A stretch of 64,000 nucleotides of DNA from Hyaloperonospora brassicae (GCA_947650285.1 CANTFL010001256.1:186001-250000), one strand, 5' to 3'; counted from the first letter of the stretch, positions 47,692 to 60,668 are shown. Numbers and translations: made by a program. Notes: generated from the letters alone by a model not told the origin.

Positions 47692-48824
47692 CCTCATAAC
47701 GCCAGTCGTCTTTGTTCAGTCGTATGACTTGCGTTGTCAGCTCTTACAACGGGAATGAACGGAGTCGAGGTCGATGTTTCTCTTGGCTGACGATTTGGAC
47801 CGTATCGTATGTCGACAACACGTCCTCACGTAGGCTCACATGCTGACGACCAATTACATCGTACCGCATTGTACCTCTTTAGGATCAACAAGCACCTTTG
47901 GCAGGTGTGATAGCATTGTCTGAAGGCATGTTATGGTTGTCGATTCCTACATTGTCCATCACTCGCAAAGCCATCCTGCCACGTCGTTGAGTCCAGGTCG
48001 TGAAGCAGAGAAACTTGCGAGTGTAAGGCTCGTTATCAAATTGTCGTTGTGATAGTTATATTCATCTGGATACATCTGCCTTCGGTGTCTGTTGCACACA
48101 TTCGATACAACCACTGCCTTTCACACAGTTAGCGTGTTGATGCGATGGTTGGCTGTGGCTCGCTGATATGAAAAATAACGCATTTTATCATAGATGTTCA
48201 TCCGCGATCCACACTGTCCGTAATCGGACTCAACAGAGGATGTCGACTTGTTCTATTTTTGTGCTTGCCAATCATTACGACGGGAGACAATTGTAGCGAA
48301 AAGTGTGCCCCATCTATAACCTGTAGCAATATCAGATCTCGGTCACTCAGCAGCTGCTCCTCGCCCCATTCAGTTTACATACAAATCTAAGACCATAGAT
48401 GAGTGTCTACCCATCATATATATGAGTGTCTACCCATCTATATATATGGGTAGACTCGACATATGCAACTGCTTCGTTTCTATCGTCTCGGATTTGATTT
48501 GCCTAATTTTCCGCGGAGTTATAGGACCCTGAAGCTCGAAGAACTATATTGATTTTGGCTCAAGCGAGCTACATTGGTCGCCCCAAACTCCTTGCGTACT
48601 TATTTTTCTCACTTTTTGGAAACGTTTTTGCGTGAAACCCTATTATTTGGTAGACGAATCAACGTAAAAGAACAATTTTTGCAGTCTTAAAAAGTGCCGA
48701 AACGGCTGCCGTCACCCCAAACGGCATTGTTTTGCCTGTTTGTACTATAAATGACGCATTCAATTAGTTAAATCCATCAAAACCCATTACGTTTTGCAAA
48801 AACTAGTGCAAAACACACTAATTG
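47692..48824. other. Spacer left of the chromovirus, with a hairpin
   Basis: No gene recognised. The only clear structure is a short direct repeat plus hairpin at 48399-48455. AT content rises toward the LTR. Confidence 0.5.
48399..48455. repeat. Direct repeat and 10-bp hairpin
   Basis: ATGAGTGTCTACCCATC occurs at 48399 and again at 48422. The second copy also pairs with a following inverted copy: GTCTACCCAT (48428-48437) with ATGGGTAGAC (48446-48455) across an 8-base AT loop. Confidence 0.7.
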
Positions 48825-49303
48825 TGTGGCGGAGCTACGCAGCTCCTCAAGTCAGAGGAAGACTTCACGCTCTACGAGCAACTTTGGTCTAAAGAACCCA
48901 ACTCAAAGAGTCAACAAGCTCAGAGAGCTTACGGTCCCTGTTCCAGGGAGACCAAACGATTCAGAGAATCAACGCACAGAGTGCACGAGGGGTAGCTGCC
49001 TTAACAAGGCGTTGCTACCTCCTCAAACGATCACAAGACGCCTCAGAGAGGCACGTGTCTTTCGGATCAAAATTCGGAACTGAACTTTATTTCTTTTAAC
49101 CTAAAAGAACATCTTAGAACAACGTACTTAACCTACTCGCTAATGTTCTAAATAAACCTCTCAAAAGATTTCGTAATCAATGGTTGACAGACATCAGTCT
49201 TCAACAATTGATACTGTGTTCTAATTACAGTTTAAATGGGATCCCATTCCTTGTGTGCACCACACCTATTGTCGACTACCAGTCGACGTGTAACCCTGTT
49301 ACA
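48825..49303 (-). repeat. 3' LTR of the chromovirus
   Basis: About 479 bp, ending with TGT...ACA-type borders. Differs from the other LTR by scattered substitutions and a small indel near the border at 48825, by eye only a few percent. The left border is uncertain by two bases. Confidence 0.85.
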
Positions 49304-49314
49304 CCCTCCCCCAT
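49304..49314 (-). other. Polypurine tract
   Basis: On the minus strand ATGGGGGAGGG lies directly before the 3' LTR. It is the expected primer for plus-strand DNA synthesis and confirms that the element reads on the minus strand. Confidence 0.7.
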
Positions 49315-49410
49315 CAGACTGACGTTACCACAAAACGTCAATCGAATTTTTCCTCGAAGAGGACGGGTGTGTGCGCTTCAACCTTCACGGTTTGCAAAAC
49401 ACGAAACACC

Positions 49411-50240
49411 ATGGCATCGCCACACAATGAGCCCTCGACTCTCTCTTCCTACCTTGGCATCGATGTGGAGGTGGAGTATGGTAGCGATATCGATGTCCAT
49501 GGTGAAGAGAGGACAATGTCCGACTCACCAGTGCAAGAGGCACCGCCTCATACTGCACCAAACCATTTGTCGAGCGTGGCGATGCCAACGCGCGCTTGGC
49601 GCAGCATCAACCACTCTACGTGGGCGATGCCATCATCACCAATCCGCTCGATGAGCAACAACAGTTGGCTATCCAACAAGAGGAGATAGCTCGGCGCCAT
49701 ACGCAGCTTGCTGCAACCCTTGAGAGTCGCCGTGGATATGTGTTCACTCCACCCAGTGTGGAAGAACGTATCTGCCAAAAAGGCAGGCCGTTCGTTGGCA
49801 ACGTGGGCCATAGGCGCTGAGCCCACATCTCCTGATGAGGTTGAGAGTCGACAGACACTTCGCGAGAAGTACCTGGAACATCACTTGATGACTTAAAGTC
49901 GCTACATGTTGCGACTTGACATGCAAACACGGGGTGCACCGGTTCCACCGATAAAGGGTGCAAATATCCTCCTATTCGCAGGCAAATCACAGGAGGAAGA
50001 AGACAACGCGTTTGATTCGCTGGATGCATCGGAAATGATACCCCAGCAGCGTGTTAGCTCTCAGAGCAAGTGTCGATGTTGCAGACGTTCGTCTAGAATA
50101 AAAGCTTCGGTATGACTACGCCAAGCTTAAGGTCAGAGGCCAGTTGCGAACTCGATCACGCTATGCTCCGGCTGTGCCGATTGATGTGGGTGTTGGTCAA
50201 GCCGGGACCCATCTACCCACATGCTTCCGCCACTATTGGT
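49411..50240 (+). pseudogene. Antisense ORF remnant inside the chromovirus, next to its 3' LTR
   Basis: Plus-strand reading between the chromodomain end and the 3' LTR. It starts at an ATG in an ACCATGG context and reads as acidic sequence (YLGIDVEVEYGSDIDV). After a frameshift comes a Gln/Glu-rich coiled-coil-like segment (NPLDEQQQLAIQQEEIARR), then GYVFTPPSVEERICQKG. After another break come KGANILLFAGKSQEEEDNAF and KLRYDYAKLKVRGQLRTRS. The opposite strand looks far less protein-like over most of this interval. Family unknown. It could be an accessory antisense gene of the element, as reported for some plant gypsy elements, or a piece of another element's gag inserted here. Confidence 0.4.
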
Positions 50241-53200
50241 GAGAAGCGTCTTTGGTCACACGATGGCCCTTGCCACGATGTTCAAAAACATCCAAGGCTT
50301 ATGGGCAATCCTGCCGCAGGGGTATCTCAAACTCCCATGAGTTTTCCGAATCCGGATACCCTCACCACTTCAACAGATACTGGTATTGACCTTGACGACG
50401 ACGTCGTTTCAGGAGTCGCTCCAAATGGAACTGACGGTTCCCTTGATCATCGAGCAGCGTCGGATGAGGTCGGTATACCGAAGGACGAGCTTGAGAAGCT
50501 ACGTCGCGAAGTGAGCTGTCTTCAAGAGCCTTTGAATAAGACCCAGAGTGTTCTCGACGCGACACAAGCTCTCCTAAAGGCGGCAGAGTTGGGTCAAAGC
50601 CGGATGGATGCTCATCTAGACATCCTGGTTCGGATTCAGCATCCGATGGCAATGCCACATGTCGCGGCACAAGCGCCTCCAAGCTCACGTGGGACGGACG
50701 GATCCCGATACGGCTTAAACAATCCAACGTAGAACACAGGGTGTGTGCGCAATTTGCGCGGAAGGTTGGGCGTATACACAAGTCCCTTCTTAGCGACGAC
50801 CGTTAATGGTCCAATGAAGCGCCGACGCAACTTTGTCTTGAAGAAAGTAGACACTACATTTGTATGTAGGTTTTTACCATGAGTAATACTTGGTCTCCGA
50901 ACTCATAACTTTCAATTCAACCTCTGCCTTTGGAATCTTCTTATCTCTTCTGTTTGTCTTGGCTATCATCTAGTGCGTCACGCACATGTCGTAAGACATT
51001 CAATCGCGTTGCGAGAAAATCGCTTACCTGTTTTTGAACAGTAGCAGGGCTGATATCAGCAAGCCGATCGGCAACTCCTCCCCCACCATGCCCCTAACCA
51101 CGGAGTGGTAGCGTTAACGGAACGCGAGGGTGTGTGAGACCATTTACATAGAACGGTGTGTAGCCGGTGGAGGCATGCAAGGCATTATTCAACACAAACT
51201 CAACGACAGGGAGCATTCACTCCACACTACAACGCTTCGGCGTATCAGTGTAAACACTGCGCAAGATGTCACCGATAATGCGATTCACTCGCTCGATTTG
51301 ACCATCTGTCTGCGGATGATCCGCTGTGGTAATGTCCAAACGTGTGCCGAGCATCTTGAAGATGGACTATCCAAAACTTCCCAGTGAAGCGAGGGTCTCT
51401 ATCAGAGATAATTGCCAACGGCAAACCGTGTTGTCGAAACACTCGATCGATAAACAGCGTAGCGTGTACCTTCACCATCGATAGAATCCGGCACCGCCGC
51501 TAAATGATCCATCTTTCATCAAACGGTCAACAAAGACCCACAATGCCCGTGTTGCCATACAAATCTTTCGGTAAACCAAACAGGTAATCCATACTGATGG
51601 ACTCCCAACACCCTTTGGGTACAGGCAAAATATCTAGCGGCGCTGCCGCATCAGCTGAGGTTTTCACCCGTTGACACGTTTCACACGTACGCACATCTTT
51701 GCTCACCCATTTATAAAGTTTGGGCCACCAATAACATTGGCTTACAGAGCCATAGGTCTTCTCACGACCGAGATGACCACTCAACGCAGTATCATGTGTC
51801 TCATAGAGGATCCGATACTTCAACTCCTCATCATGAGGGACAACGGTGCGAGGGGTATCCTCCACATCCGTGCTATAGCACAACAGGCCTTGGTCGATGG
51901 AATATCGATGTAACCTCGCACGTAATCGTGCCGACAATTCTATGTCTGAGTCCTGGAACTCCTTGCTCCCAAGAGCACGTAGCAGAGCTACACAGTGTTC
52001 ACCCTTGGCATATGCCGAACGGATGAGGTCAATGATCGACGACGACAAAGTCGTAACATGAGCAAGCTCATAGTCAGGCCTGCGTGGCAACGCATCAGCT
52101 AAAGTATTCTGCTTCCCCGGCTTATACTTCACCTCGAAGTTGTACTCAGTAAAGAAGGAAAGCCAACGAGCCATTCTCTGAGAGAGGTGTGGCGACTGGG
52201 TCGCAGTGAGCAATGACGCATGATCGGTATAGATCACAAACGGCTTAGAGCCAAGAAGATGAACTCTGAATTTGACTAGAGCGTACTTCATTTGCAAGTA
52301 GCTCCTTGTCATGAACTAGGTAGTTCTTTTCTGCAGCTTTGAGCTGTCGGGACTCAAACGCAATGACGCGTTCCCGTCCATCAAAATCTGTCTGTAACAG
52401 AGCACTGCCTATGGCAAAGTCAGATGCGTCACAGACGACACTGATAAGGTCGATCAGGATCGGGCAAAGCCAAGATTGGCGCATGAAGGAGACTCTTCTT
52501 TACTGCTTGAAAAGCATCATGCTCGGTGCTAGTCCAGCACCATTCCACACCTTTTGTAAGGAGATTGGATAATCGCCGAGCCATGTCTGCGTAATTCGAA
52601 CTGTACTTGTGTAAGTAATTGGCAAGACCAAGCCACTTACGTAAGTCCTTTTGGTTCTTCGGATCCGGCCAGTCACTTATGGCTTTTACCTTAGCGGGAT
52701 CTGCTCTAAGGCCTCTCTTCCCAATAAAGCACCCTAAAAAGGGAATCTCTTCGGCCCCAAAGATGCACTTACATGCGTTGGCATACAACGTGTTCGTGCG
52801 TATGCACTCGATCACTGCTCGTAAATGGTCAATGTGATTTTACGCATCCGACCGATCGTTCATAGCACGACTATGGACAAAGATGTCATCAAAGTACGTC
52901 TGTGCATAACCTCTGATGAGGTCTGAACAACTGTGTCACAAGACGATTGAACTGTAGCCGGGGCATTTGATGACCCTTGTGGCATAACTAGCCACTCCCA
53001 GAACATAATGCTTGGAGTGCTGACCGCTGTCAGCGGAATATCGCTCTCTCGCATGAGCAGTTGGTAAAAACCATCGACTAAGTCGAGCACACTGTACATC
53101 GTACATCCCACTATGTTGTTCTGGAGAACATATCTTTCTAGGGATCGGTGTCTGAGCCGAAATGGTGGCAGCATCTAGCTTATTGTAAGCATGGACAACG

Positions 53201-55888
53201 CGCCACTTTCCATTGGGTTTTCTGACACAAAATGTAGGTGTGGAATGAGGTAGATTTCCTCTCACGAACCATTCCTGCCGCGTGCTTCGCACGAAAGAAA
53301 GTCGTCAATGACGTCACACTATTCCTTAGGTAAAGGCCACTCCCGTGTTACGCAGTATTTAGTTCCAGGAACTAAGTCAATTTCATCACGAACACCTTTA
53401 TCGGGAGGTAAGACGGACGGTGGGTTGTGACGCATCACGTCCTGAAACTCCTTTACCAAACGTATAAAACGGATCAAGAGGATCTTTAAGGCTCGAATAT
53501 CCACTACGCGCACTAAGTGTTAGCCTTTGTGTCCTCAAGGACTGACTCGCCCAATAAAGAGGATGAGTTCAACTCAACATCGGGTCGATTGACCACTAAC
53601 TCGGATATTTCTCCTGCCTGTAAGGCTTGGCTAAATTCGCCGTCAGACATATTCATCTAGGTCAAAGCGATTATCCGAGAGATAGGAAGAGTCTCAAGAC
53701 GGATGTCGCCAGCAACATGGCCGGTCATTCCATTGACAAATGTATATGGTGTATTATTACTATTATCACTCCTTAACATCTCGGACGTCTGGCGTTTGAC
53801 AGTTGCCACCCGACGCCGAGATTGTTTCCTGAAAGAAACCTTACGCCTCCTAGAGGCCGGGACAGGAGGGTCCCTGTAGTTGCTATCTGTCTATAGCACG
53901 CTCTATACGAGAGCTCATGTCTTGAACGACATCTGGTGAAGAGTTACGTAACTCGAACACTTCACCCAATGGATTTACACGTACCAATCTACGTACGTCA
54001 TACGGGCCTAGCCCTTAATGCTCTGGCTTCACGCCAACACTGTCATTACCGACATTCAGTGAGGTGCCCCCTCTTTCGCCCTCACTTGGTGTAATTTCAC
54101 GTGCCACTTCAATCACATCAGAGGAACTACATTCTTGATGTCTTGGCCCCAGGCCAACCATGCCTGCATCATGTAGTGACGCATTATCGCAACGAGTGAC
54201 ATACCAATGTCTAGAACGTTGACATCTTCTGTCAATGACTCGCGCTAATAGAGCTTCTGATGCATAGCAAATGTGGGTTCGTGACTGTCCAAAGCTTCGC
54301 TAGGAACATTGCGCGTTGCGCCTCAAGGTCTTAGACCTCCAATCAATCTATGTATCATGGCGTTCAAGCCAAGCCATACCTAGGATGAGATCATATCTCG
54401 AATCCAAATCGAGGACAAGGCAGCGTTCAATGCTGTCAAAGTCCAAAACCTTCACACCTAAGTTCAACGGAACTTTTGGCACTGTGACGCGACTACCAGT
54501 CGCTAAACGAACGGTGATCGAATCACCCTCATGCGCTTTGAGCGCTTCAGCGATATTGCTGATTTCCTTCAAGGGAACGACGTCGAGCATAATTGCATGA
54601 TGCTCCTGAATCGATTAAAATCGACCACGGTTTCTCAAAGCCTCTCACTGTCACCTCAGCGACTGACAAGCCAGGATTGTATCCACGCTCTATGCTGATG
54701 GGCACAGAGCTCTTTGGGGATAAGCCCTGCTGTGCTTTACCCGGTATAGAAGTTACAGAACCTGGTTCTACCCCAGTAGGGTGCCCCGCACCTACTGGGT
54801 GTCGACGTTTCCCCGTGCCATACCAGGTTTCTGGTTGTGGCCGGGGTTTCGACTCATAGGAGTCTGGCGCTGTTTTCGCAAAGGACACGTGGGACGCAAG
54901 TGTTTAGTGCTTCCGCACATGTAACAGCGTCTCACTTCCTGTCGTTGCTCTGCAACATGAAGCTTCGCTTCACCTTCATCTTCAGTATAGCTGAGATCCA
55001 TCGGTTCTGGCTTACAGTAAGCCGAGGTGTTTGTGGAGGTTGCCCTCACAAATCTTGGGTTGTACCCATTCCAACCACGTCTGTCCGACTTGAAGTTGTG
55101 CTCAGTATTTTGAGCGATGCTCACAGAATTCCTAAAAAGTAGAGGGATGGACCCGAAAGACCCCGGTTCTGGCCACGCCAGTGAAAAGATCTTCCATGAA
55201 GACAGTCACACAGACTGTATCAGGGAGAGGGTCAGACTGAATAGCAGCCATAAGAGTTCTCAACTCTTGGACATAGTCCATTAACTTATTCTTACCCTGG
55301 CGGGTAGACAAGAAGCGTGAGCGCACGCGATAAGCCTGGTTATGCGGCAAAAAAACTCGCAAGAGGTCTAGCTTGAGCGAATCCCATGTGGGAAACGCCA
55401 AGTCGACCGACGTGCCACACGTCAGAGCCCACTCTCTAGCTCTTCCATCGAGCTTGGAAATAGCCAGCGAGACCCGCTGGTACTCCAGTGAGATAAGGTC
55501 CAGAGCTCATGGCCATCTCAATCTCAGGGATTTAGAGGGTCAAGATTTCCCCCTCCTTCCCGGAGTAATGTTTAGCGTCCACCCGAAGGGGACGAGGCTT
55601 AGCCTCTTCATCTGGCATTGCCACGTAGCGTGTTGGCATATCCGACACTGCTTGGTTCTAAACCTGCCCTAACAGGGCCGTTTCATACTGCATGTAGGTC
55701 TCGAATCGTGCATTTAGCACATCGGGACCTTGAGCAGCTAGAAACCCCACATACTCAGGACCTACGGCTGCGGTCACCTTATTAAGTGCGACCATTTTGG
55801 GCCTCAGAGAGAGATGTGGATTATTCCATCCCCACAGAGGATCAGTCGGAACGACTCAGGCGTAGATTGACTAACGAGTGCTATCAAT

Positions 55889-56368
55889 TGTAGCGGTGCT
55901 ACACAGCTCCTTTAATATAGAGGAAGACTTCACGCTCTACGAGCAACTTTGGTCTAAAGAGCCCAACTCAAAGAGTCAACAAGCTCAGAGATCTTACGGT
56001 CCCTGTTCCAGGGGGACCAAACGATTCAGAGAATCAACGCACAGAGTGCACGAGGGGTCGCTGCCTTAACAAGGCGTTGCTACCTTCATCAAAGATAACA
56101 AGACGCCCCAGAGAGGCACGTGTCTTTCGGATCAAAATTCGGAACTGAACTTTGTTTCTTTTAACCTAAAAGAACATCTTAGAACAACGTACTTAACCTA
56201 CTCGCTAATGTTCTAAATAAACCTCTCAAAAGATTTCGTAATCAATGGTTGACAGACATCAGTCTTCAACAATTGATACTGTGTTCTAATTACAGTTTAA
56301 ATGGGATCCCATTCCTTGTGGGCACCACACCTATTGTCGACTACCAGTCGACGTGTAACCTTGTTACA
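55889..56368 (-). repeat. 5' LTR of the chromovirus
   Basis: About 480 bp and nearly identical to 48825-49303 through most of its length, including AACATCTTAGAACAACGTAC. The sequence just inside it (minus strand from 55888) does not begin with TGG, so the primer-binding site is not a simple tRNA 3'-end match or has decayed. Confidence 0.85.
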
Positions 56369-56380
56369 AGTGGGCAGCAG

Positions 56381-56776
56381 CTAAAGCGTTCGCATCCGTT
56401 GAAATAGAATGGGGACCTTACACTGCGACCGATACTTCTTCACGGCGTATATGGCGGCTATCTTAGTCAAGATCTTGCGATATACGTCCATGTACCCGAG
56501 GCACTTTCGACAATGGTGGCAGATGGTAGTGAGAGAGACGAATGCAAGGGATTTAATGACCATGCGCTCGAGGCCTTTTGCGAGTATGGCATCGAACTCT
56601 TCCTAGAGCATATCGATGAAGGTCAGTTTGCAATGGAACCTAGGTTATATGATGTGATAGCCAGCCTCAGTAATGATGTCTTCCATAAGGTCAATATAGG
56701 CTCTTGAAATCACATTGACTTTGGTTGACACTGCGGGCACAGCAACGCCGTCATTACCTGCAAGTGCCGTAGCCAT
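56381..56776 (-). pseudogene. Unidentified protein-like frame with two internal stops
   Basis: From an ATG at 56776 the minus strand stays in one frame for 132 codons with only two stops (after about residues 43 and 57). It reads TKVNVISRAYIDLMEDIITE, then FDAILAKGLERMVIK, then ICHHCRKCLGYMDVY and KKYRSQCK. I do not recognise it. It ends within 15 bases of the chromovirus LTR, so the insertion may have hit the end of a gene or an older element. Confidence 0.3.
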
Positions 56777-59700
56777 TTGTTGGGCGCGCGGAATGTTGGT
56801 AATTATTGACGGATGAGTACATTGATTATTTTAGAAAACGTACAAAAGTCGTGTTTATTGTGTGAAGTGCGACGGGATCGTCGAAAAAGGCGTTTTCGGT
56901 TGCGCAAACGGCGAAACTATATTGCATTATCTTCATATTGGGCCTCCGAAAAAAGTCACAGGTCATGAGGTGGTGCGCACCGTATTCCCATAAAACTGGT
57001 GCAAAAGAAACACATTAGCTGATCCCATCGATGTCATCGTGGACGTTACGCACAGGAAGTCACGTGTACGTGGCTTGTGGCAAGATGAGTCACCACCAAG
57101 TGACTGAACAACACTGGCTTATTTTAGTGCTACAAAAACACAAAGCCAAGGGTAGAGTGCAACTGTGTCATTGATGCCGACAATAGCCATCAACATAGCA
57201 AACGCAAGATCTTCCGCAAGATCTTCCGCAAGATCCGAAGTATTGTCGTCAGCCACAACTGTTTTCATGCCGTGTTGCTCCTGGTGAATGTGCGTGTACC
57301 AACGCACAATGCCATAGTATGGTAATGGCCTTATCCACATTGGATCAGCCAGATGGGCCAGATTATCGGATCTCATCTCACTTCCCGTTTTTCTCTTTAA
57401 ATGATACTGCATTGACCGACTGCTCTACAAGGCCCCCCCTGCACGGCTTTGGAAAAGCCATTTGTCCCCCCTGTTTCCACTAACGTTATAACTGGCAGTT
57501 GCACTTGTTGACATCCTAGAAGAACTTCTTTCACACGACCTTCAGCGTCGGCTATCAGAAACGAACACTGATATAAACGCCTGTTTTGACAAAGTTAGAC
57601 TTGACAAAGAAAAGGTGATATTTAGAATGACATACATAATGACTTGTACATTCGTCAACCCCAACTACCTGAGACTTTGCGTTGGATTCGATCATAGGAA
57701 TCCATCAAGTGATACTCGAACAATAACAACGCATCACATCAAACGTGTATGCAACGTCCAACATCAGTTAACTTTCGTCACGACACTTGGAAAGCCGCTC
57801 GCTACGCATTCTTGTCGCTCTTCTCTTCGTTAACTCGAGCGTTTCGTGCGATTATTGCTCGCGGCATCGTCTGGAAGTAATCGCTGGTTTATGTGTTCGT
57901 CTCACTTGATCGCTAGCAAGTTTTCGATCTGGCGTCTCGTTATATCATATATTTTTAGCTTTACGCTCTGGAATAAGCAAATATTCACACTTCTTACCTC
58001 ATAAGCCGTGGCCTTTAATTTCTATTCACGCTCTGTTGTATTTCTGCCATTATTTCTTACCTCACATAGTGTGGCCATGACGTTCTTGAACTCTCTAGAG
58101 TGGTCATCAGACACCATCAAAATAAAGTTGATTGAAACGCTTGAATAGCTTTGAGTGTTATCGATTGAAGGACTTTGTACCGGTTACTGGTTAACCCGTT
58201 CAATCCGTCCGATCTCGCGGATTAAGTCTGATGACCGTCCATTTCGATGACGCACTCACTTGGTGTTTAGGGCGAGTACGATGATGGGACGCGCACAAAC
58301 CTGATTGATTAGATGTACCATATGATTGGGTACATTCGAGAGTTGGCAGATATAAGACCTATATGTCCATCACTTTCAGATCATCTATCTACCTCGCAAG
58401 TCGTCTTCAATCATATTAAGAACCATGTGTAGACTTCCTTGATATCAGCTCCGGACCTCGTGCTCAAAAATCGCTTCGCCTTGTACAGGAAACAGCAACT
58501 GTCCGATGCCATGACCAAGCTCGAGGTGAAATAGGGACAAGATTCAGCGTATCTTAATTTCATGTCCAAAAAGATGGTGTAATACATCAATAAGCTAATC
58601 AAGTGCTCAGTACTTCATAGTATATAAAATGGCGCGATGTCAGTCAAAGCGCTAACATCTCAAATATGGCGACGACCAATTTAGTATGGAAATTGTTGAA
58701 GCTTGATACAAGTCATAAATAGCGATTTGTGAAGTGCATGCAGACTGTATCACTCAAGATAATAAGTGATTACGTGTCTACGAAATATGAAAGAAGAACT
58801 GCGTCATATAGATGTACGCACTGATGTATAAGTCTTATAATTATTCTGGCTCTGTATGTCGTGTTTCTGTGCAGCTATCAAGCATATTACGGAGATAAAG
58901 AGTTGAACGGTTTACCTAATATACACGAGGACTTGAAAGCCCTATATGTAAGAAGGACTATGCAGAGTTTGTTTTACTTTGTCATTATCCATTTATTGCT
59001 TCGAAATATGTTCGATCTCATATCATCCGTGGGATATTTGCCGTCCTTTAGCAGACTCTGTACACTTAACACGTACGATAATGGATCGGTTCCATCATCC
59101 ACAACCTGCACTTTATTGTGCAACAAATATATTAATAAAAGCCAACGGCTATGTATAGTATAATTCATGACATCGTCGTTCCACATTATATTTGTCTGCT
59201 TCGTTGATGGTATTTAGCTACTGCGAGAGACCTGTTCGTGTCATCGAACAGTGTCACGGACTACAAACGTGGTAAAGTGCGCTCACAACAATAAGTAAGA
59301 ACAATTGTCCGTATACATAAGTCCATCTGACGTTCTTGTGCGTCGATCCACCCCCTACCCTCCATTTCATGTTCAGAAAAAGAAGCGAGAACCGTAAAAT
59401 GGACAAAGTTCCCATGTGAACTTTGATGGCATTACATTTCGAAATAGAAGTCGATTTTGGTTGCGAAAAGTTTGTAATAGATCACCGCTTGACATTGGCG
59501 CAACCTGCAATGTCGTTCATCCAAACTTCATCGAGAGTTTCTAGCAATCTAGTGTGTTACAATACAAAATGTGATAAAGTTTCAACTATAGTCGATGTCT
59601 TAATATGATTATGCAACAATCATATTCGATCAACAAGCTTTACAATTTACAAGCTGTGAAATGGACATTGAGCTCTGCTCATGACGTCATAGTGGAAAGT

Positions 59701-60454
59701 CGAAATACATGATTGCGAAGTATCAATAATAATCTAGTACCGTGTAGTACAGAATCGCTCTCGCATAATTGAGCACCTTTTGCATTTACTACAAATAAGA
59801 CAATAGTGAACGATGCTGTGGACTTGAAATGAAAACGGTCAAAAAGATTAAGTACAATGAATGGTATCGAGTTAAGGTTTTTACTGGCATGACAGCGAGT
59901 GATGCGGTATCGTTCTGACTCACTATTCGTATGGAAGATATTCAATAGTATATGTAAAAAAAACACTGACTACTGTTATCCCACCTTGCGTCGTGTATAT
60001 TTAGACCCTACGATGAACTTCGGTGCTGTACCTACCAAAGAAGATCATTTTCCTTCAAAACGTTCGAAGAGGATGCACTCAGCATGTTTGTCGCATAAAA
60101 AGCTTACGAAAAGCGACATCCAACTAGTGTATTTCATATTTTACTTGTAATGAATGCTTGCTTACCATAGAGATTCCAACTACTAACCATATGTATCACA
60201 CTTTGGCTGAGTTCGATTGGAGAACGAGCATCAGCCTGCTCGCAAGGACATTATTTATCGTATCGTCACTTTGTTTACTGCGAAGAAAACACTGATCTGC
60301 ATCTACAATATCGCTGATCATATATATGGTTGGCCCTTGAACCTGTCATCCTTGTAATCCTGAATCTGAATCAACGTTATGATGAAGTGTGGTCTGGAAT
60401 TGAAAGGAGCAAGTGTGGTGTAGAAATGTATCATATAATTTATCGTCTTTTCAG
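56777..60454. other. Gene-free AT-rich spacer
   Basis: No gene recognised. A 12-bp unit (GCAAGATCTTCC) is repeated about three times at 57204-57240. All frames are short. Confidence 0.5.
57204..57240. repeat. 12-bp tandem repeat, three copies
   Basis: GCAAGATCTTCC repeated, with the last copy altered to GCAAGATCCGAA. On the minus strand it would read as Glu-Asp-Leu-Ala units, but no gene is supported around it. Confidence 0.75.
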
Positions 60455-60668
60455 CCGAACTCGACGAGTCAAACCCATCGAGTCATACTCAACGAGTTGA
60501 TTTGCGAGTGGACCTCGACTAAACGAAATTGAAGAGATAAACTAAATTCGGCGAGTCAAACTAATCTTGACAGACCGAACTTGACGATTGAATGAAATCC
60601 GAAGAGTCGAACTCGATGATGCAAACAAACTAGACGACACTATCCTCGACGAGTTGAACTCAGCGAGT
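60455..60668. repeat. Degenerate ~18-bp minisatellite (CTCGACGAGT-type)
   Basis: About 10 diverged units built on a (C/T)GACGAGT(C/T)(A/G)AACT-like core, for example GAACTCGACGAGTCAAAC, ACTCAACGAGTTGA, TTCGGCGAGTCAAACT and CTCGACGAGTTGAACT. Several units carry the small palindrome CTCGACGAG or ACTCxxCGAGT. Confidence 0.65.

Larger units (their letters stand above)
48825..56368 (-). mobile_element. Ty3/gypsy chromovirus, full-length but inactivated
   Basis: About 7.5 kb between two similar LTRs. On the minus strand the order is as follows. Gag starts near 55795 ([34 protein letters not shown]), with a CCHC knuckle CYMCGSTKHLRPTC at 54926-54885. The protease site LIDSGASCN is around 54612. Reverse transcriptase spans about 53510-52430, with YFDDI at 52896-52882. 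RNase H (YTDHASLL) lies near 52220, the integrase H2C2 finger (HLGREKTYGS, CETCQRVKT) near 51800-51660, and the integrase core (IISDRDPRFTGKFW) near 51400. The C-terminal chromodomain (FHLERLLKRRR, GQYQYLLKW, then GYPDSENSWE) is at about 50436-50320 and places the element in the chromovirus lineage. A polypurine tract precedes the 3' LTR. Many stops and frameshifts break the coding region. No target-site duplication was seen. Confidence 0.9.

Noticed and set aside
50112..50732. 206-codon plus-strand frame with a coiled-coil-like segment
   Set aside because: It lies opposite the integrase C-terminus and chromodomain of the minus-strand chromovirus, which have clear family motifs, so it is most likely a shadow frame.
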